This document shows positions 26,676 to 34,344 of a DNA stretch of 41,079 nt, piece by piece (the stretch's first letter is position 1; each line of letters starts with the position of its first letter). A model generated the notes under the pieces. That model was given only the letters and a program-made list of their open reading frames with translations. It did not search any database and was not told the origin of the DNA. Both the position numbers and the translations under genes were made by a program. The stretch comes from Methylobacter sp. BlB1 (GTDB lineage Bacteria; Pseudomonadota; Gammaproteobacteria; Methylococcales; Methylomonadaceae): positions 1 to 41,079 of the forward strand of contig NZ_JADMKV010000042.1 of NCBI RefSeq assembly GCF_015476545.1, in the 5' to 3' direction.

Positions 26676-27188
26676 TCAGCCGTATTTTTGTTCCGGCAGC
26701 CGTTTTTTCATCTGCTTGCGGCAGTGCAGCAAGCCTTTCATGATGTGTTTTTCGACGCCGCTTTCGGATATGTTTAGCGCCTGGGCTATGTCGCGATAAC
26801 TCATGCCGTGGATGTTATGCAGAATGAAAGCCTGGCGGCAGCGGGGCGGCAATTCCGCTATGGCCTGCCTTAGAAGATGCAGCCTTTGAGCATCTGATAC
26901 CAATTGTTCGGCCGATGGCGATTCGGTCGCCGGAATCAGGGCCGGATCCTCGGACTGCGCGTAACTTTCCGTCACCTTTACGTGCTTCAGGTAATCGAGC
27001 GCCAGATTATGGGCGATCCGGAACAGCAGGCTGCGGGGATGTTCGATCTTTTGCCTTTCGGCTTCGCGTGACAATTTGATGTAACTTTCCTGAACAATGT
27101 CCGCCGCGATATCGCGGCAATGCAGTATGCCGAAAACATGGTAAATCAATTCGTCTTGATGTTGCTGGTAAAGAGCTTCTATGTTCAA
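26676..27188 (-). CDS. Second FecI-type ECF sigma factor, no adjacent FecR
   Basis: This 170-residue protein has region 2 (DIAADIVQESYIKLSRE, LLFRIAHNLALDYLKH) and region 4 (LPPRCRQAFILHNIHGMSY and RDIAQALNISESGVEKHIMK) of FecI-like ECF sigma factors. AAGGAAGAGAAA lies upstream of its ATG. Family members nearly always have FecR next in the operon. Here the downstream neighbour is the convergent PfpI gene, and upstream lies the divergent acylase gene. The only FecR without a sigma partner in the window is at 30346-31332 on the other strand. The two may be a split pair, possibly serving the receptor at 13246; this is inference. Confidence 0.92.
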   Translation of the reverse strand: MNIEALYQQHQDELIYHVFGILHCRDIAADIVQESYIKLSREAERQKIEHPRSLLFRIAHNLALDYLKHVKVTESYAQSEDPALIPATESPSAEQLVSDAQRLHLLRQAIAELPPRCRQAFILHNIHGMSYRDIAQALNISESGVEKHIMKGLLHCRKQMKKRLPEQKYG

Positions 27189-27739
27189 TTTCTCTTCCTT
27201 GGTCGTTAATAGCCAGATAAAGATCGCCCGGAAACAATGAGCGTTTAACGATGCGCGATTTCACGTCTGCGCTTGAAAGCTGAAAAGCATTTTTTATGCC
27301 TAAAATAATAGAAACGGTAGACATAAAAAGGTTATTGCGGCGTCGGGCCATGCGTTTCAGGCGGGCATGAGATTTGATTCTGTTTTTTTCCGGGCGAAAA
27401 TGATGTTGGCAGAGCTTATACACATGCTCATCATTAAGTGATTTCACACATCATAATGCGCTAAATAACACAGTTCATTTAAAAGGCGGCAGGCTCTGTA
27501 AGAAGCCCTCTAATCTATGTATCTCAGCCTGCTCAGGGGAGGCAATTCGGGCGCTGCGAAAGAAAATGCCCCTATTTTCTGACGGCTGCCTGGAATTACA
27601 CCCGCCTTATGCCGGTCTATAAATCGATATGGCCCAAATTGTCGATAACACAGGGCCCGAAGTTTTACAGGCCTGCATCTTTGTGACCTTCGTGGTAATT
27701 TTTGCATAACTTTAAGAAGGCACAAAAACCGGAATATTC
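27189..27739. other. Divergent intergenic region between the second sigma gene and the acylase gene
   Basis: In these 551 bases, minus-strand open frames at 27007-27447 and 27510-27725 have no family similarity or ribosome site. The stretch near 27424-27450 (catgctcatcattaagtg) is AT-rich and could hold a weak iron-box-like site, but it does not fit the Fur consensus well. The ccttcgtggt arm near 27686 belongs to the short dispersed repeat noted at 5251. No gene was seen. Confidence 0.35.
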
Positions 27740-30133
27740 ATGCAACGAATTCGAAAACTACTCCTTTATTTCCTGTTCACGCTTTTGGGCCTGAGTATGC
27801 TTGGGCTAGGCGCGGGCTTCCTGTTCCTGGAACGGTCGCTGCCGCCCCAGGACGGCGAGTTCAGGGTGCAGGGGCTGTCCGCACCCGTCACGGTAACGTC
27901 CGACAGCCACGGCATTCCCGTGATCAAGGCCGGCGATCGGGCCGACGCCCTGCGGGCGCTTGGCTATATCACGGCGCGCGACCGCCTGTTTCAGATGGAT
28001 CTGATGCGCCGCAAGAATGCCGGCCGACTCGCCGAGCTGTTCGGTCAGATCGCCGTCAATAATGACATCAGAGTGCGAACCTACGGTTTTTCCCGCGTCG
28101 CAAAAGCCGTCGTGGCCAAACTGCCGCAGGCTCACCGGCGCTATCTCGAAGCTTACGCCGATGGCATCAACAGTTATATCGATAACGCACGGGCCCTGCC
28201 TTTCGAATTCACGGCCCTGGACTACCGTCCTGAACGCTGGACGCCGGAGGACAGCCTGCTGGTGGCTTTGGGCATGTTCGACAACCTGACGGCCGGGTCA
28301 GAGAAAGAAGAGCGCATGCTGACGGTCATGGAGAAAAGCCTGCCGGCCGATGTCGTGTCTTTCCTGACGCCGGATACCGATCGTTTCACCGATAGCCTGT
28401 ATGGCGACGCCGAACCTTACCGGCCTGCCCGACCCATTCCTGTGGCTTCGCTGGAGATGGCGCTTGCCCGGCATGCGCCGGCCGCGCTGAAACTCACCGA
28501 AGCCGTGCAACTGCGGGATATGGTGGCCGGCTCCAATGCTTGGGTGGTCAGCGGCGCGAAAACGCATGACGGGCGCGCCATCCTGGCCAACGACATGCAT
28601 TTGGGTATTTCAGTGCCCAATATCTGGTACCGCGCCGAAATGGATTACGGCTCCGGCCGCACGGCAGGCGTGACCTTGCCCGGCATGCCCGTGTTCATCA
28701 CCGGCGGCAATGACCGGCTGGCCTGGGGCGGCACCAATCTGACGGGCGATTTCCTGGATCTGGTGAGCCTGGAGATCAATCCGCAGAATCCGGACCAGTA
28801 CCGCGTCGGCGATAAATGGCAACCGTTTGAACAGATCAGCGAAACCATTCGCATCAAGGATGCCGCGCCATTGCAGGTGACCGTCAGGCGCAGCATCTGG
28901 GGGCCTGTGGCCCAGGAGCCGCTGCTGGGCAAGCCGGTCGCCGTGCACTGGAGCGCGCTCGACGACACTGTCGTCAATCTCGGGCTGCTGGATCTGGATC
29001 AGGCTGAAACGCTGGAGCAGGCCATGGCGGTCGTCAACCATACCGGCGGCCCGCAGCTGAACTTTCTGCTGGCCGATAATCAGGGCCGTATCGGCTGGAC
29101 GGTCATGGGCCAGATTCCCAAGCGCGTCGGTTTCGATGGCTCGGTCAGCCGTTCCTGGGCTGACGGCAAGGTCGGTTGGGACGGCTACGTCGATGAGCGC
29201 CAGCTGCCGCGCGAGATCGATCCCGCCGCCGGCATACTGGTATCGGCCAATGACCGCCGCCTCGGCAAAGCGTATCCGTACGTGATCGGCCGCCAGTTCG
29301 CGAGCGGCTACCGCGCCTACCGCATCACCCATCGGCTCAAAGAGATGCCGGCCATCAATGAAGGGGCCATGTTCGGGCTGCAGCTCGATACCGGAAACGA
29401 ATTCTACGGGTTTTATCAGCAACTGGCGCTGGACGTGCTGTCGCCCAAGACGATTGAGCGGCAACCGGAACTGCGGGAACTGCGCGACACGCTGCGGGCC
29501 TGGAACGGCAGGGCAGATACGGACAGCCTTGGCTTTGCCCTGCTGGAGCGGTTTCGGCGGCAGTTGGCGATAAGCGTGTTCAGTCCGTTCCTGGAAGCCA
29601 GTCGCAGCATGGATAAAAATTTCAACTATGCCTGGTCTTATATCGACACGCCTCTGCAGGCCATGCTCACCGAGAAAGTGCCGCAGCTGCTGCCGGACCC
29701 GGCCAATTACCACAACTGGGATGACTTCATCCTGGGCCAGTTAAAGCACAGTGCCCAGCAGCTGAAGACCGACTATCCCGATACGGCGCTGTCCGAACTG
29801 ACCTGGGGCCAGGTCAACAAGGCCCGAATCGGCCATCCTTTCTCCACGGCCATGCCGCTGCTCGGGGTTCTGTTGGACATGCCGGCCGACGCCCTGGCCG
29901 GCTGCGCCAACTGCGTGCGGGCGGTCGGTCCGGCTTTCGGCGCTAGCGAACGACTGGTCGTTTCACCCGCGCATCTCGACGAAGGCATCATGCACATGCC
30001 CGGCGGCCAGTCGGGGCATCCGCTGTCGTCTTATTATCGCGATCAGCACCGCCACTGGGTGAATGGCCTGCCTATCGCGCTGCTGGCCGGCAAGGTCGAG
30101 CACAGGCTGACACTGAAACCCGAAGTCGATTGA
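27740..30133 (+). CDS. Membrane-anchored penicillin-acylase-family N-terminal-nucleophile hydrolase
   Basis: This 797-residue protein starts with a basic segment and one membrane helix (about 7-33), so the bulk is periplasmic. The rest matches penicillin/acyl-homoserine-lactone acylases: GIPVIKAGDRADALRALGYITARDRLFQMDLMRR (alpha-chain start region, quoted as a motif series), then the processing site Gly264/Ser265 in VAGSNAWVVSG. Ser265 becomes the N-terminal nucleophile of the beta chain after self-cleavage. ILANDMHLGISVPNIWY follows as expected. Such enzymes remove acyl chains from amides. PvdQ, of this family, removes the fatty acid from pyoverdine precursor in the periplasm, and this gene lies between FecI and FecR genes in a siderophore-type locus. 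A similar processing role is possible but not shown; substrates of this family cannot be told from sequence. Confidence 0.88.
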   Translation: MQRIRKLLLYFLFTLLGLSMLGLGAGFLFLERSLPPQDGEFRVQGLSAPVTVTSDSHGIPVIKAGDRADALRALGYITARDRLFQMDLMRRKNAGRLAELFGQIAVNNDIRVRTYGFSRVAKAVVAKLPQAHRRYLEAYADGINSYIDNARALPFEFTALDYRPERWTPEDSLLVALGMFDNLTAGSEKEERMLTVMEKSLPADVVSFLTPDTDRFTDSLYGDAEPYRPARPIPVASLEMALARHAPAALKLTEAVQLRDMVAGSNAWVVSGAKTHDGRAILANDMHLGISVPNIWYRAEMDYGSGRTAGVTLPGMPVFITGGNDRLAWGGTNLTGDFLDLVSLEINPQNPDQYRVGDKWQPFEQISETIRIKDAAPLQVTVRRSIWGPVAQEPLLGKPVAVHWSALDDTVVNLGLLDLDQAETLEQAMAVVNHTGGPQLNFLLADNQGRIGWTVMGQIPKRVGFDGSVSRSWADGKVGWDGYVDERQLPREIDPAAGILVSANDRRLGKAYPYVIGRQFASGYRAYRITHRLKEMPAINEGAMFGLQLDTGNEFYGFYQQLALDVLSPKTIERQPELRELRDTLRAWNGRADTDSLGFALLERFRRQLAISVFSPFLEASRSMDKNFNYAWSYIDTPLQAMLTEKVPQLLPDPANYHNWDDFILGQLKHSAQQLKTDYPDTALSELTWGQVNKARIGHPFSTAMPLLGVLLDMPADALAGCANCVRAVGPAFGASERLVVSPAHLDEGIMHMPGGQSGHPLSSYYRDQHRHWVNGLPIALLAGKVEHRLTLKPEVD

Positions 30134-30237
30134 TCCGTTAACTGGCAGGGATTGAGCTTTTGAGGACGGGGCGCCAGAATATTAAGCAGTAAATAAATGA
30201 GGAAAAATAGCATTATAATCGTCTATTAATATAGACA

Positions 30238-30330
30238 GGGACTTACACGGTTTATCTGTTCAACTGCTGAAACAAGTGGTGTAAGACCTGTGGGGGAGAC
30301 TTCGCCTACCAACAGGCTTGCGTAAGTCCT
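30238..30330. mobile_element. MITE-like element with inverted ends
   Basis: The left end GGGACTTACAC (30238-30248) is mirrored by the right end TTGCGTAAGTCCT (30318-30330). The 93-base unit is non-coding and shares an identical 21-base block (30256-30276) with the copy at 12828-12848. It ends 16 bases before the second FecR start, so it forms that gene's leader and possibly part of its promoter. The matching full transposon is not in this window. Confidence 0.7.
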
Positions 30331-30345
30331 GATAGTAGTTTAGGT

Positions 30346-31332
30346 ATGCCGAATATGAAGCACGATAACGATTTTAATGAGGAATCAGGGAGCGAGGATC
30401 TGGTCGACGAACAGGCGGCCGCCTGGCTTGTGCGGCTGCGCGCGGAAAATGTCGGCTATGAAGAAAAAGCCGCGTTTGCGCGCTGGCTGGCGCATAACCC
30501 TGCGCATCAGCAAGCGTACGATGATATGTGCATGCTGTGGGGCGATGCCGCTTTGAAGCAGGCATTAAGCGAGGCCGAAACAAAGCCGCCCGAAATTTTC
30601 TGCTTGAAAAAAGAAGCGCGCCCTAGACAACGGCTGCTGCTGGCTATGGCCGCCTGCCTGGCGCTGGCGTTTGTCTTTCGCGTTGAACTGACCGTGTTGC
30701 TCCAGGCCGACTATGCGACGAAGGTCGGCGAACAGAAAACCGTGCGTCTGGAGGACGGTTCCGTCGTCACGCTTAACACGGACAGCGCGCTGGCGGTTAC
30801 GATGCAGGGCGACCAGCGGACCATCGAGTTGCTGAAGGGCGAAGCTTTTTTCGATGTGCAGCCCGATGCCCGTCGGCCTTTTGTCGTTCACGGCGACCAT
30901 TCCATCACACGCGTATTGGGCACCCGGTTCTTCGTGCACGAAAAAGGCCGCAGCGATGAGGTCAAAGTATTGTCGGGCCGCGTCGAAGTGACGGATAGCC
31001 AGCGCTGGCGGCAGTCGGTTGTCCTGCGTGACGGTGATGCTGTATCGGTTGGCCGGGATGGACACAGCGCAACCGGCAGGCTCGATACGAAACTGACGAC
31101 ATCCTGGCTGAACGGCTATCTGGTCTTCGAAGACATTGCCCTGGGCGATGTCATTGAACAAGTGCAGCGCTACAGAAACGGCGTGGTTCTCTTCAAGGAC
31201 AACAGCCTGCGCCAATTGAAAATCAACGGCCGCATCAATCTGCGCGATCCGGCGCACATCCTCGAAACACTGGAAAAGAGTCTGTCAGTCAGGATGACAC
31301 ATCTGAGCGACTGGCTCGTCATCATCGGCTGA
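30346..31332 (+). CDS. Second FecR-type sigma regulator, separated from its sigma factor
   Basis: The protein has 328 residues from the ATG at 30346; a second ATG at 30355 is better spaced from TTAGG and may be the real start. An N-terminal DUF4880 segment (AAWLVRLRAENVGYEEKAAF, about 22-41) binds sigma. One membrane helix (LLLAMAACLALAFVFRV, about 96-112) follows, then the FecR domain (VGEQKTVRLEDGSVVTLNTDS, RTIELLKGEAFFDVQPD). The C-terminal part (NGYLVFEDIALGDVIEQVQRYR pattern) would contact a receptor STN domain. Its usual operon partner is missing upstream. The orphan FecI at 26676-27188 is divergent and 3.2 kb away, with the acylase gene and the MITE-like element between. No receptor gene follows directly. 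Confidence 0.92.
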   Translation: MPNMKHDNDFNEESGSEDLVDEQAAAWLVRLRAENVGYEEKAAFARWLAHNPAHQQAYDDMCMLWGDAALKQALSEAETKPPEIFCLKKEARPRQRLLLAMAACLALAFVFRVELTVLLQADYATKVGEQKTVRLEDGSVVTLNTDSALAVTMQGDQRTIELLKGEAFFDVQPDARRPFVVHGDHSITRVLGTRFFVHEKGRSDEVKVLSGRVEVTDSQRWRQSVVLRDGDAVSVGRDGHSATGRLDTKLTTSWLNGYLVFEDIALGDVIEQVQRYRNGVVLFKDNSLRQLKINGRINLRDPAHILETLEKSLSVRMTHLSDWLVIIG

Positions 31333-31665
31333 TGCCAAAAGCATCAGGCCGCCAAACTCTACAACCCGCCTAAAATAATTTTTTATTTTCGGAGTGAGGG
31401 ATTTTCACGACTGAATCGTCTTTTAAGATGAAGTTCTGAGATAGCCGTTATTCCCTCCCAAAATACGGCTGTTCGGAACTTCTAGCACCCCAAGAAAAAC
31501 GTCAGGCATGACGTCCAGAATCCAGGGATGGATTAACTGAACCACAGACATTGGCTACCGTGACTTGTGGGACGACTTAATGTTATTGCTGATATGCATT
31601 TAGAGGACTGCTCTGTCTTAATGAAGAAAACCGGTAAGACCGATAACATCGAAGCGGAAGGACGC
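31333..31665. other. Intergenic region with hairpins, no clear gene
   Basis: This 333-base gap holds an extended hairpin at 31431-31481 (AAGTTC with GAACTT outside; AGCCGTTATT with AATACGGCT inside) and a small palindrome ACGTCAGGCATGACGT near 31499. These look like eroded dispersed repeats. The frame of the next small gene extends up to 31567 without support. Confidence 0.4.
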
Positions 31666-31938
31666 ATGACAACACCAAAGCTGGCGCAAGAACGCAAGAG
31701 AAGCTCCAAGCCCCCCAAGATACCCGAAGAGCGCCGGGTTCACGAGGGTGATGACTTGCTGGATCTGTTTCCGTTGCCTCGGTATTTTCAGGTTCATTTC
31801 CAGCATGTCCATGAGAATGCCAACGATATTCAGGCGCAAATGATTCAGCTCAGGGAATATGTAACGCAAGTGGATGTGAAACTGGACCGGCTCACGGCGC
31901 TTTTAAACACGCTTTCCTGCAAACGGCAGGATGAGTGA
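31666..31938 (+). CDS. Small hypothetical protein, coiled-coil-like
   Basis: This 90-residue protein starts at an ATG with GAAGGA six bases upstream; in-frame ATGs at 31621 and 31567 would give a longer protein but have poorer ribosome sites. The N-terminal third is basic and charged. The C-terminal half (NANDIQAQMIQLREYVTQVD and KLDRLTALLN) has a heptad-like spacing of hydrophobic residues and probably forms a helix pair or coiled coil. No signal peptide, membrane helix or family was recognised. It lies between FecR and TonB on the same strand, but gaps of over 200 bases on each side make co-transcription unsure. Confidence 0.55.
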   Translation: MTTPKLAQERKRSSKPPKIPEERRVHEGDDLLDLFPLPRYFQVHFQHVHENANDIQAQMIQLREYVTQVDVKLDRLTALLNTLSCKRQDE

Positions 31939-32177
31939 GAAAGGCCGATCAGCTTCAGCAGGCAGCAGCGGCAACTTGTACCAATACAATGAGGTTAAGA
32001 AAATCCATGACATGCTTTGGTGGAGCCGGCTTCGACAATTTTTAACGATGCCGTTCGCACCTGCGTTACCTTGACTAACCAAATAATAATAAAGCGCCAG
32101 CAGGCTGGGCCGCCGTTATCCGGCATAGTAGTGAACAACACCTGGCATTGGGGCAAATTAAGGAAGGCATATTTCCC

Positions 32178-32996
32178 ATGTATTTATTCAATAACCACGA
32201 ACAGGGCTTGATCGGGCAGAGTTTACCGCTTCTGGGCGGTGCGGCGCCATCGGTCGCGCGCAAAAAGCGAACCTTGTTTGAAGCTTTAACCGGAGAAGAA
32301 AAGCCTCGCTCGATCGGCAGTTTACTGCTTGTTCTGGTGATGCTGCTGCACATCTGGGCCGCCCAATGGTTGTTGCAGCCGAAGGAACCGGTCACGATGG
32401 CGCAACCATTGATGATGGAAGTGTCATTGGTTTCAGCGCCGGGCCCCAAAGCCGTAACCGCGCCGCCGGCACCACCCAAACCGGCTGAACCGCCCAAACC
32501 GAAAAAAACGCCGGTCAAAAAAACCTTGAAGAAAAAAGCGCCGGAAAAGCCCAAACAAGCGAAACCGCCAAAAGCAGAGGCAATCGCCGAAGAGAAGCTG
32601 CCTGCGCCTTCACCTGTGGCATCGGCAGCGCAACCGTCGAATTCGCAAAACTCAAGCGCAGCTCCCAGAGCTACAGCGTCAGCAAGCAAGGCACCGAGTA
32701 ATGCAGCGCCTTATACCGAAGCCAGCGTCAACGCCAACTACGGTTTCAATCCTCCCCCGAAATATCCGGCCATTGCCAAAAGGCGAGGCTGGCAGGGTAC
32801 GGTACGGCTACGGGTAAGCGTGTCTGCCGAAGGCTATAGCGAGGCCGTCGCCATACACAGCAGCAGCGGTTTCGAGGCGCTGGATGAGTCGGCTGTCGAG
32901 GCGGTCAGGAAATGGCGGTTCAATCCCGCCAAACGGGGCAATACGGCAATAGCCAGCTCGGTGATCGTACCCATTAATTTTACTTTAGAACGTTAG
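32178..32996 (+). CDS. TonB energy-transducing protein
   Basis: The ATG at 32178 with AAGGAAGG upstream gives 272 residues; a longer frame from a TTG at 32148 is not supported. A cytoplasmic N-terminus is followed by one membrane helix with the expected His (LLLVLVMLLHIWAAQWLL, about 54-71). A Pro/Lys-rich spacer (about 100-150; PAPPKPAEPPKPKKTP) spans the periplasm. The C-terminal TonB domain (about 187-272) has YPAIAKRRGWQGTVRLRVSV, SSGFEALDESAVEAVRKWRF and IVPINFTLER. It passes proton-motive energy from ExbB-ExbD to outer-membrane receptors. The two receptors in this locus are likely clients. Confidence 0.95.
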   Translation: MYLFNNHEQGLIGQSLPLLGGAAPSVARKKRTLFEALTGEEKPRSIGSLLLVLVMLLHIWAAQWLLQPKEPVTMAQPLMMEVSLVSAPGPKAVTAPPAPPKPAEPPKPKKTPVKKTLKKKAPEKPKQAKPPKAEAIAEEKLPAPSPVASAAQPSNSQNSSAAPRATASASKAPSNAAPYTEASVNANYGFNPPPKYPAIAKRRGWQGTVRLRVSVSAEGYSEAVAIHSSSGFEALDESAVEAVRKWRFNPAKRGNTAIASSVIVPINFTLER

Positions 32997-33009
32997 GAGA
33001 AAAGAAGGC

Positions 33010-33675
33010 ATGCCTTACCATATTGCTCCCCAATTGATTGTCGACGGGACTTTGTATGCATTATTGGCTTTTTCAGTGATCACCTGGACGCTGATTCTGT
33101 TCAAGCTCTGGCAATTCGGCAAGAACGGTTATTACAACCGCCGTTTTAACAGCGCGTTTTGGGAGGCGCCGAATCTTGCTACCGCTCGCGCCTTGCCTGA
33201 AACGCTGGCCAGAGGGCCGCAAGCCCGCATTGCCACAAAAGGTTTCACCTGGCTGGACGGCAGCCAACAGGCGTCAGGCAAGCACCTGAAATATCAGGGG
33301 GAGCCGACCGAGCAGCTGGAACAATCGTTGCTTATCCACATGCAGCAGGAGCAGCGCGCGATGGAAGCCGGCCTGACCATGCTCGCCAGCATAGGCAGTA
33401 CCGCCCCCTTTGTCGGCCTGTTCGGCACGGTCCTGGGCATCATGCACGCCATGCATGAGATTACCCAAAGCGGTTCATCCAGCCTGGATGTGGTCGCCGG
33501 CCCCATTGGCGATGCCCTGATCGCCACCGCCATCGGCATTGCCGTTGCCGTGCCTGCGGTACTGGCCTACAACTTCTTCATGCGCGGCGTCAAACAGCAC
33601 CGCGCCGACCTGGAAAACTTCGTCGCCGGCTTCATGCACATTGTCTTTAGCGCCGACAGGCAAGGCAGGGCATAA
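33010..33675 (+). CDS. ExbB / MotA-TolQ-ExbB proton channel subunit
   Basis: This 221-residue inner-membrane protein has a first helix (LYALLAFSVITWTLILFKLW), a cytoplasmic stretch and two further helices, with the family hallmarks GLTMLASIGSTAPFVGLFGTVLGIMHAM and GPIGDALIATAIGIAVAVPAVLAYNFF. It forms the proton channel with ExbD that powers TonB. AGGAGAAAAGAAGG lies before its ATG, 13 bases after the tonB stop, so the genes are one operon. Confidence 0.95.
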   Translation: MPYHIAPQLIVDGTLYALLAFSVITWTLILFKLWQFGKNGYYNRRFNSAFWEAPNLATARALPETLARGPQARIATKGFTWLDGSQQASGKHLKYQGEPTEQLEQSLLIHMQQEQRAMEAGLTMLASIGSTAPFVGLFGTVLGIMHAMHEITQSGSSSLDVVAGPIGDALIATAIGIAVAVPAVLAYNFFMRGVKQHRADLENFVAGFMHIVFSADRQGRA

Positions 33676-33677
33676 CC

Positions 33678-34088
33678 ATGGCCTTCAAAACGCAATCGGA
33701 CAGCGAAGATGCGATGAGCGAAATCAACGTCACGCCGCTGGTAGACGTGATGCTGGTGCTGGTGATCATTTTATTGGTGACCGCACCGCTACTGACTCAA
33801 TCCGTGCATGTAGCGTTGCCGAAAACCGCCGAGACCACGGCGGATGTGAAAGAGCAACCGTTGCAGTTGGGCATCGATGCGCAAGGGATCATTACGCTCA
33901 ACAAACAGCCTATGGCGGACCTCTCTGCGCTGGAAACCGCTTTAAAGGATGAGATAGTGAAAAATCCCGAGACCGGCGTGCACTTATACGCCGATCAAGC
34001 CGTGGTTTATGCCAAGGTGGCCGAAATAATGGCGACTGTTCAGCATGCGGGCATCACCAAAATAGCTTTTGTAACGGTAGAACAGTAG
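33678..34088 (+). CDS. ExbD / TolR-type proton channel subunit
   Basis: This 136-residue protein has a short cytoplasmic N-terminus (DAMSEINVTPLVDVMLVLVI), one membrane helix containing the proton-carrying Asp (LVDVMLVL, Asp28), and a periplasmic domain ending in HAGITKIAFVTVEQ. It completes the TonB-ExbB-ExbD motor. It starts two bases after the exbB stop, consistent with translational coupling. No strong terminator follows. Confidence 0.95.
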   Translation: MAFKTQSDSEDAMSEINVTPLVDVMLVLVIILLVTAPLLTQSVHVALPKTAETTADVKEQPLQLGIDAQGIITLNKQPMADLSALETALKDEIVKNPETGVHLYADQAVVYAKVAEIMATVQHAGITKIAFVTVEQ

Positions 34089-34200
34089 TTTGCTTGACTT
34101 ATGGAAGACCTATAAAGTCCAAAGCGAAATAGTGGATAGGCGTCATCATCTTCAGCGTTCCTATGGACTGCGACAACGATAAATGTATAAAGGAGATCAT

Positions 34201-34267
34201 TGTAGGGTACGTATCGCGTATCTTTTTATTAGGGGATAGGAAAATGGTACGCAGTGCGTACCCTACA
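34201..34267. mobile_element. Short non-coding element with 11-base inverted ends
   Basis: TGTAGGGTACG (34201-34211) is repeated in exact inverted form as CGTACCCTACA (34257-34267). The 67-base unit is non-coding and sits in the gap after exbD. It resembles TAGGGTACG-type dispersed repeats known from other genomes, and may be a tiny MITE or palindromic repeat. Confidence 0.55.
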
Positions 34268-34344
34268 TGATTTGCGCGGCATCGGTCTGTTATGCCGTGT
34301 GGAGAGAGTTTTCCAACCCGGTCAGCCGATGTCGAGCAAAAAAG

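Noticed and set aside
27424-27450. Possible Fur box before the second sigma gene
   Set aside because: Only a few positions fit the 19-base iron-box consensus; I could not find a convincing Fur box anywhere in the siderophore locus.
28610-29713. 367-codon minus-strand open frame
   Set aside because: Antisense shadow of the penicillin-acylase-family gene.
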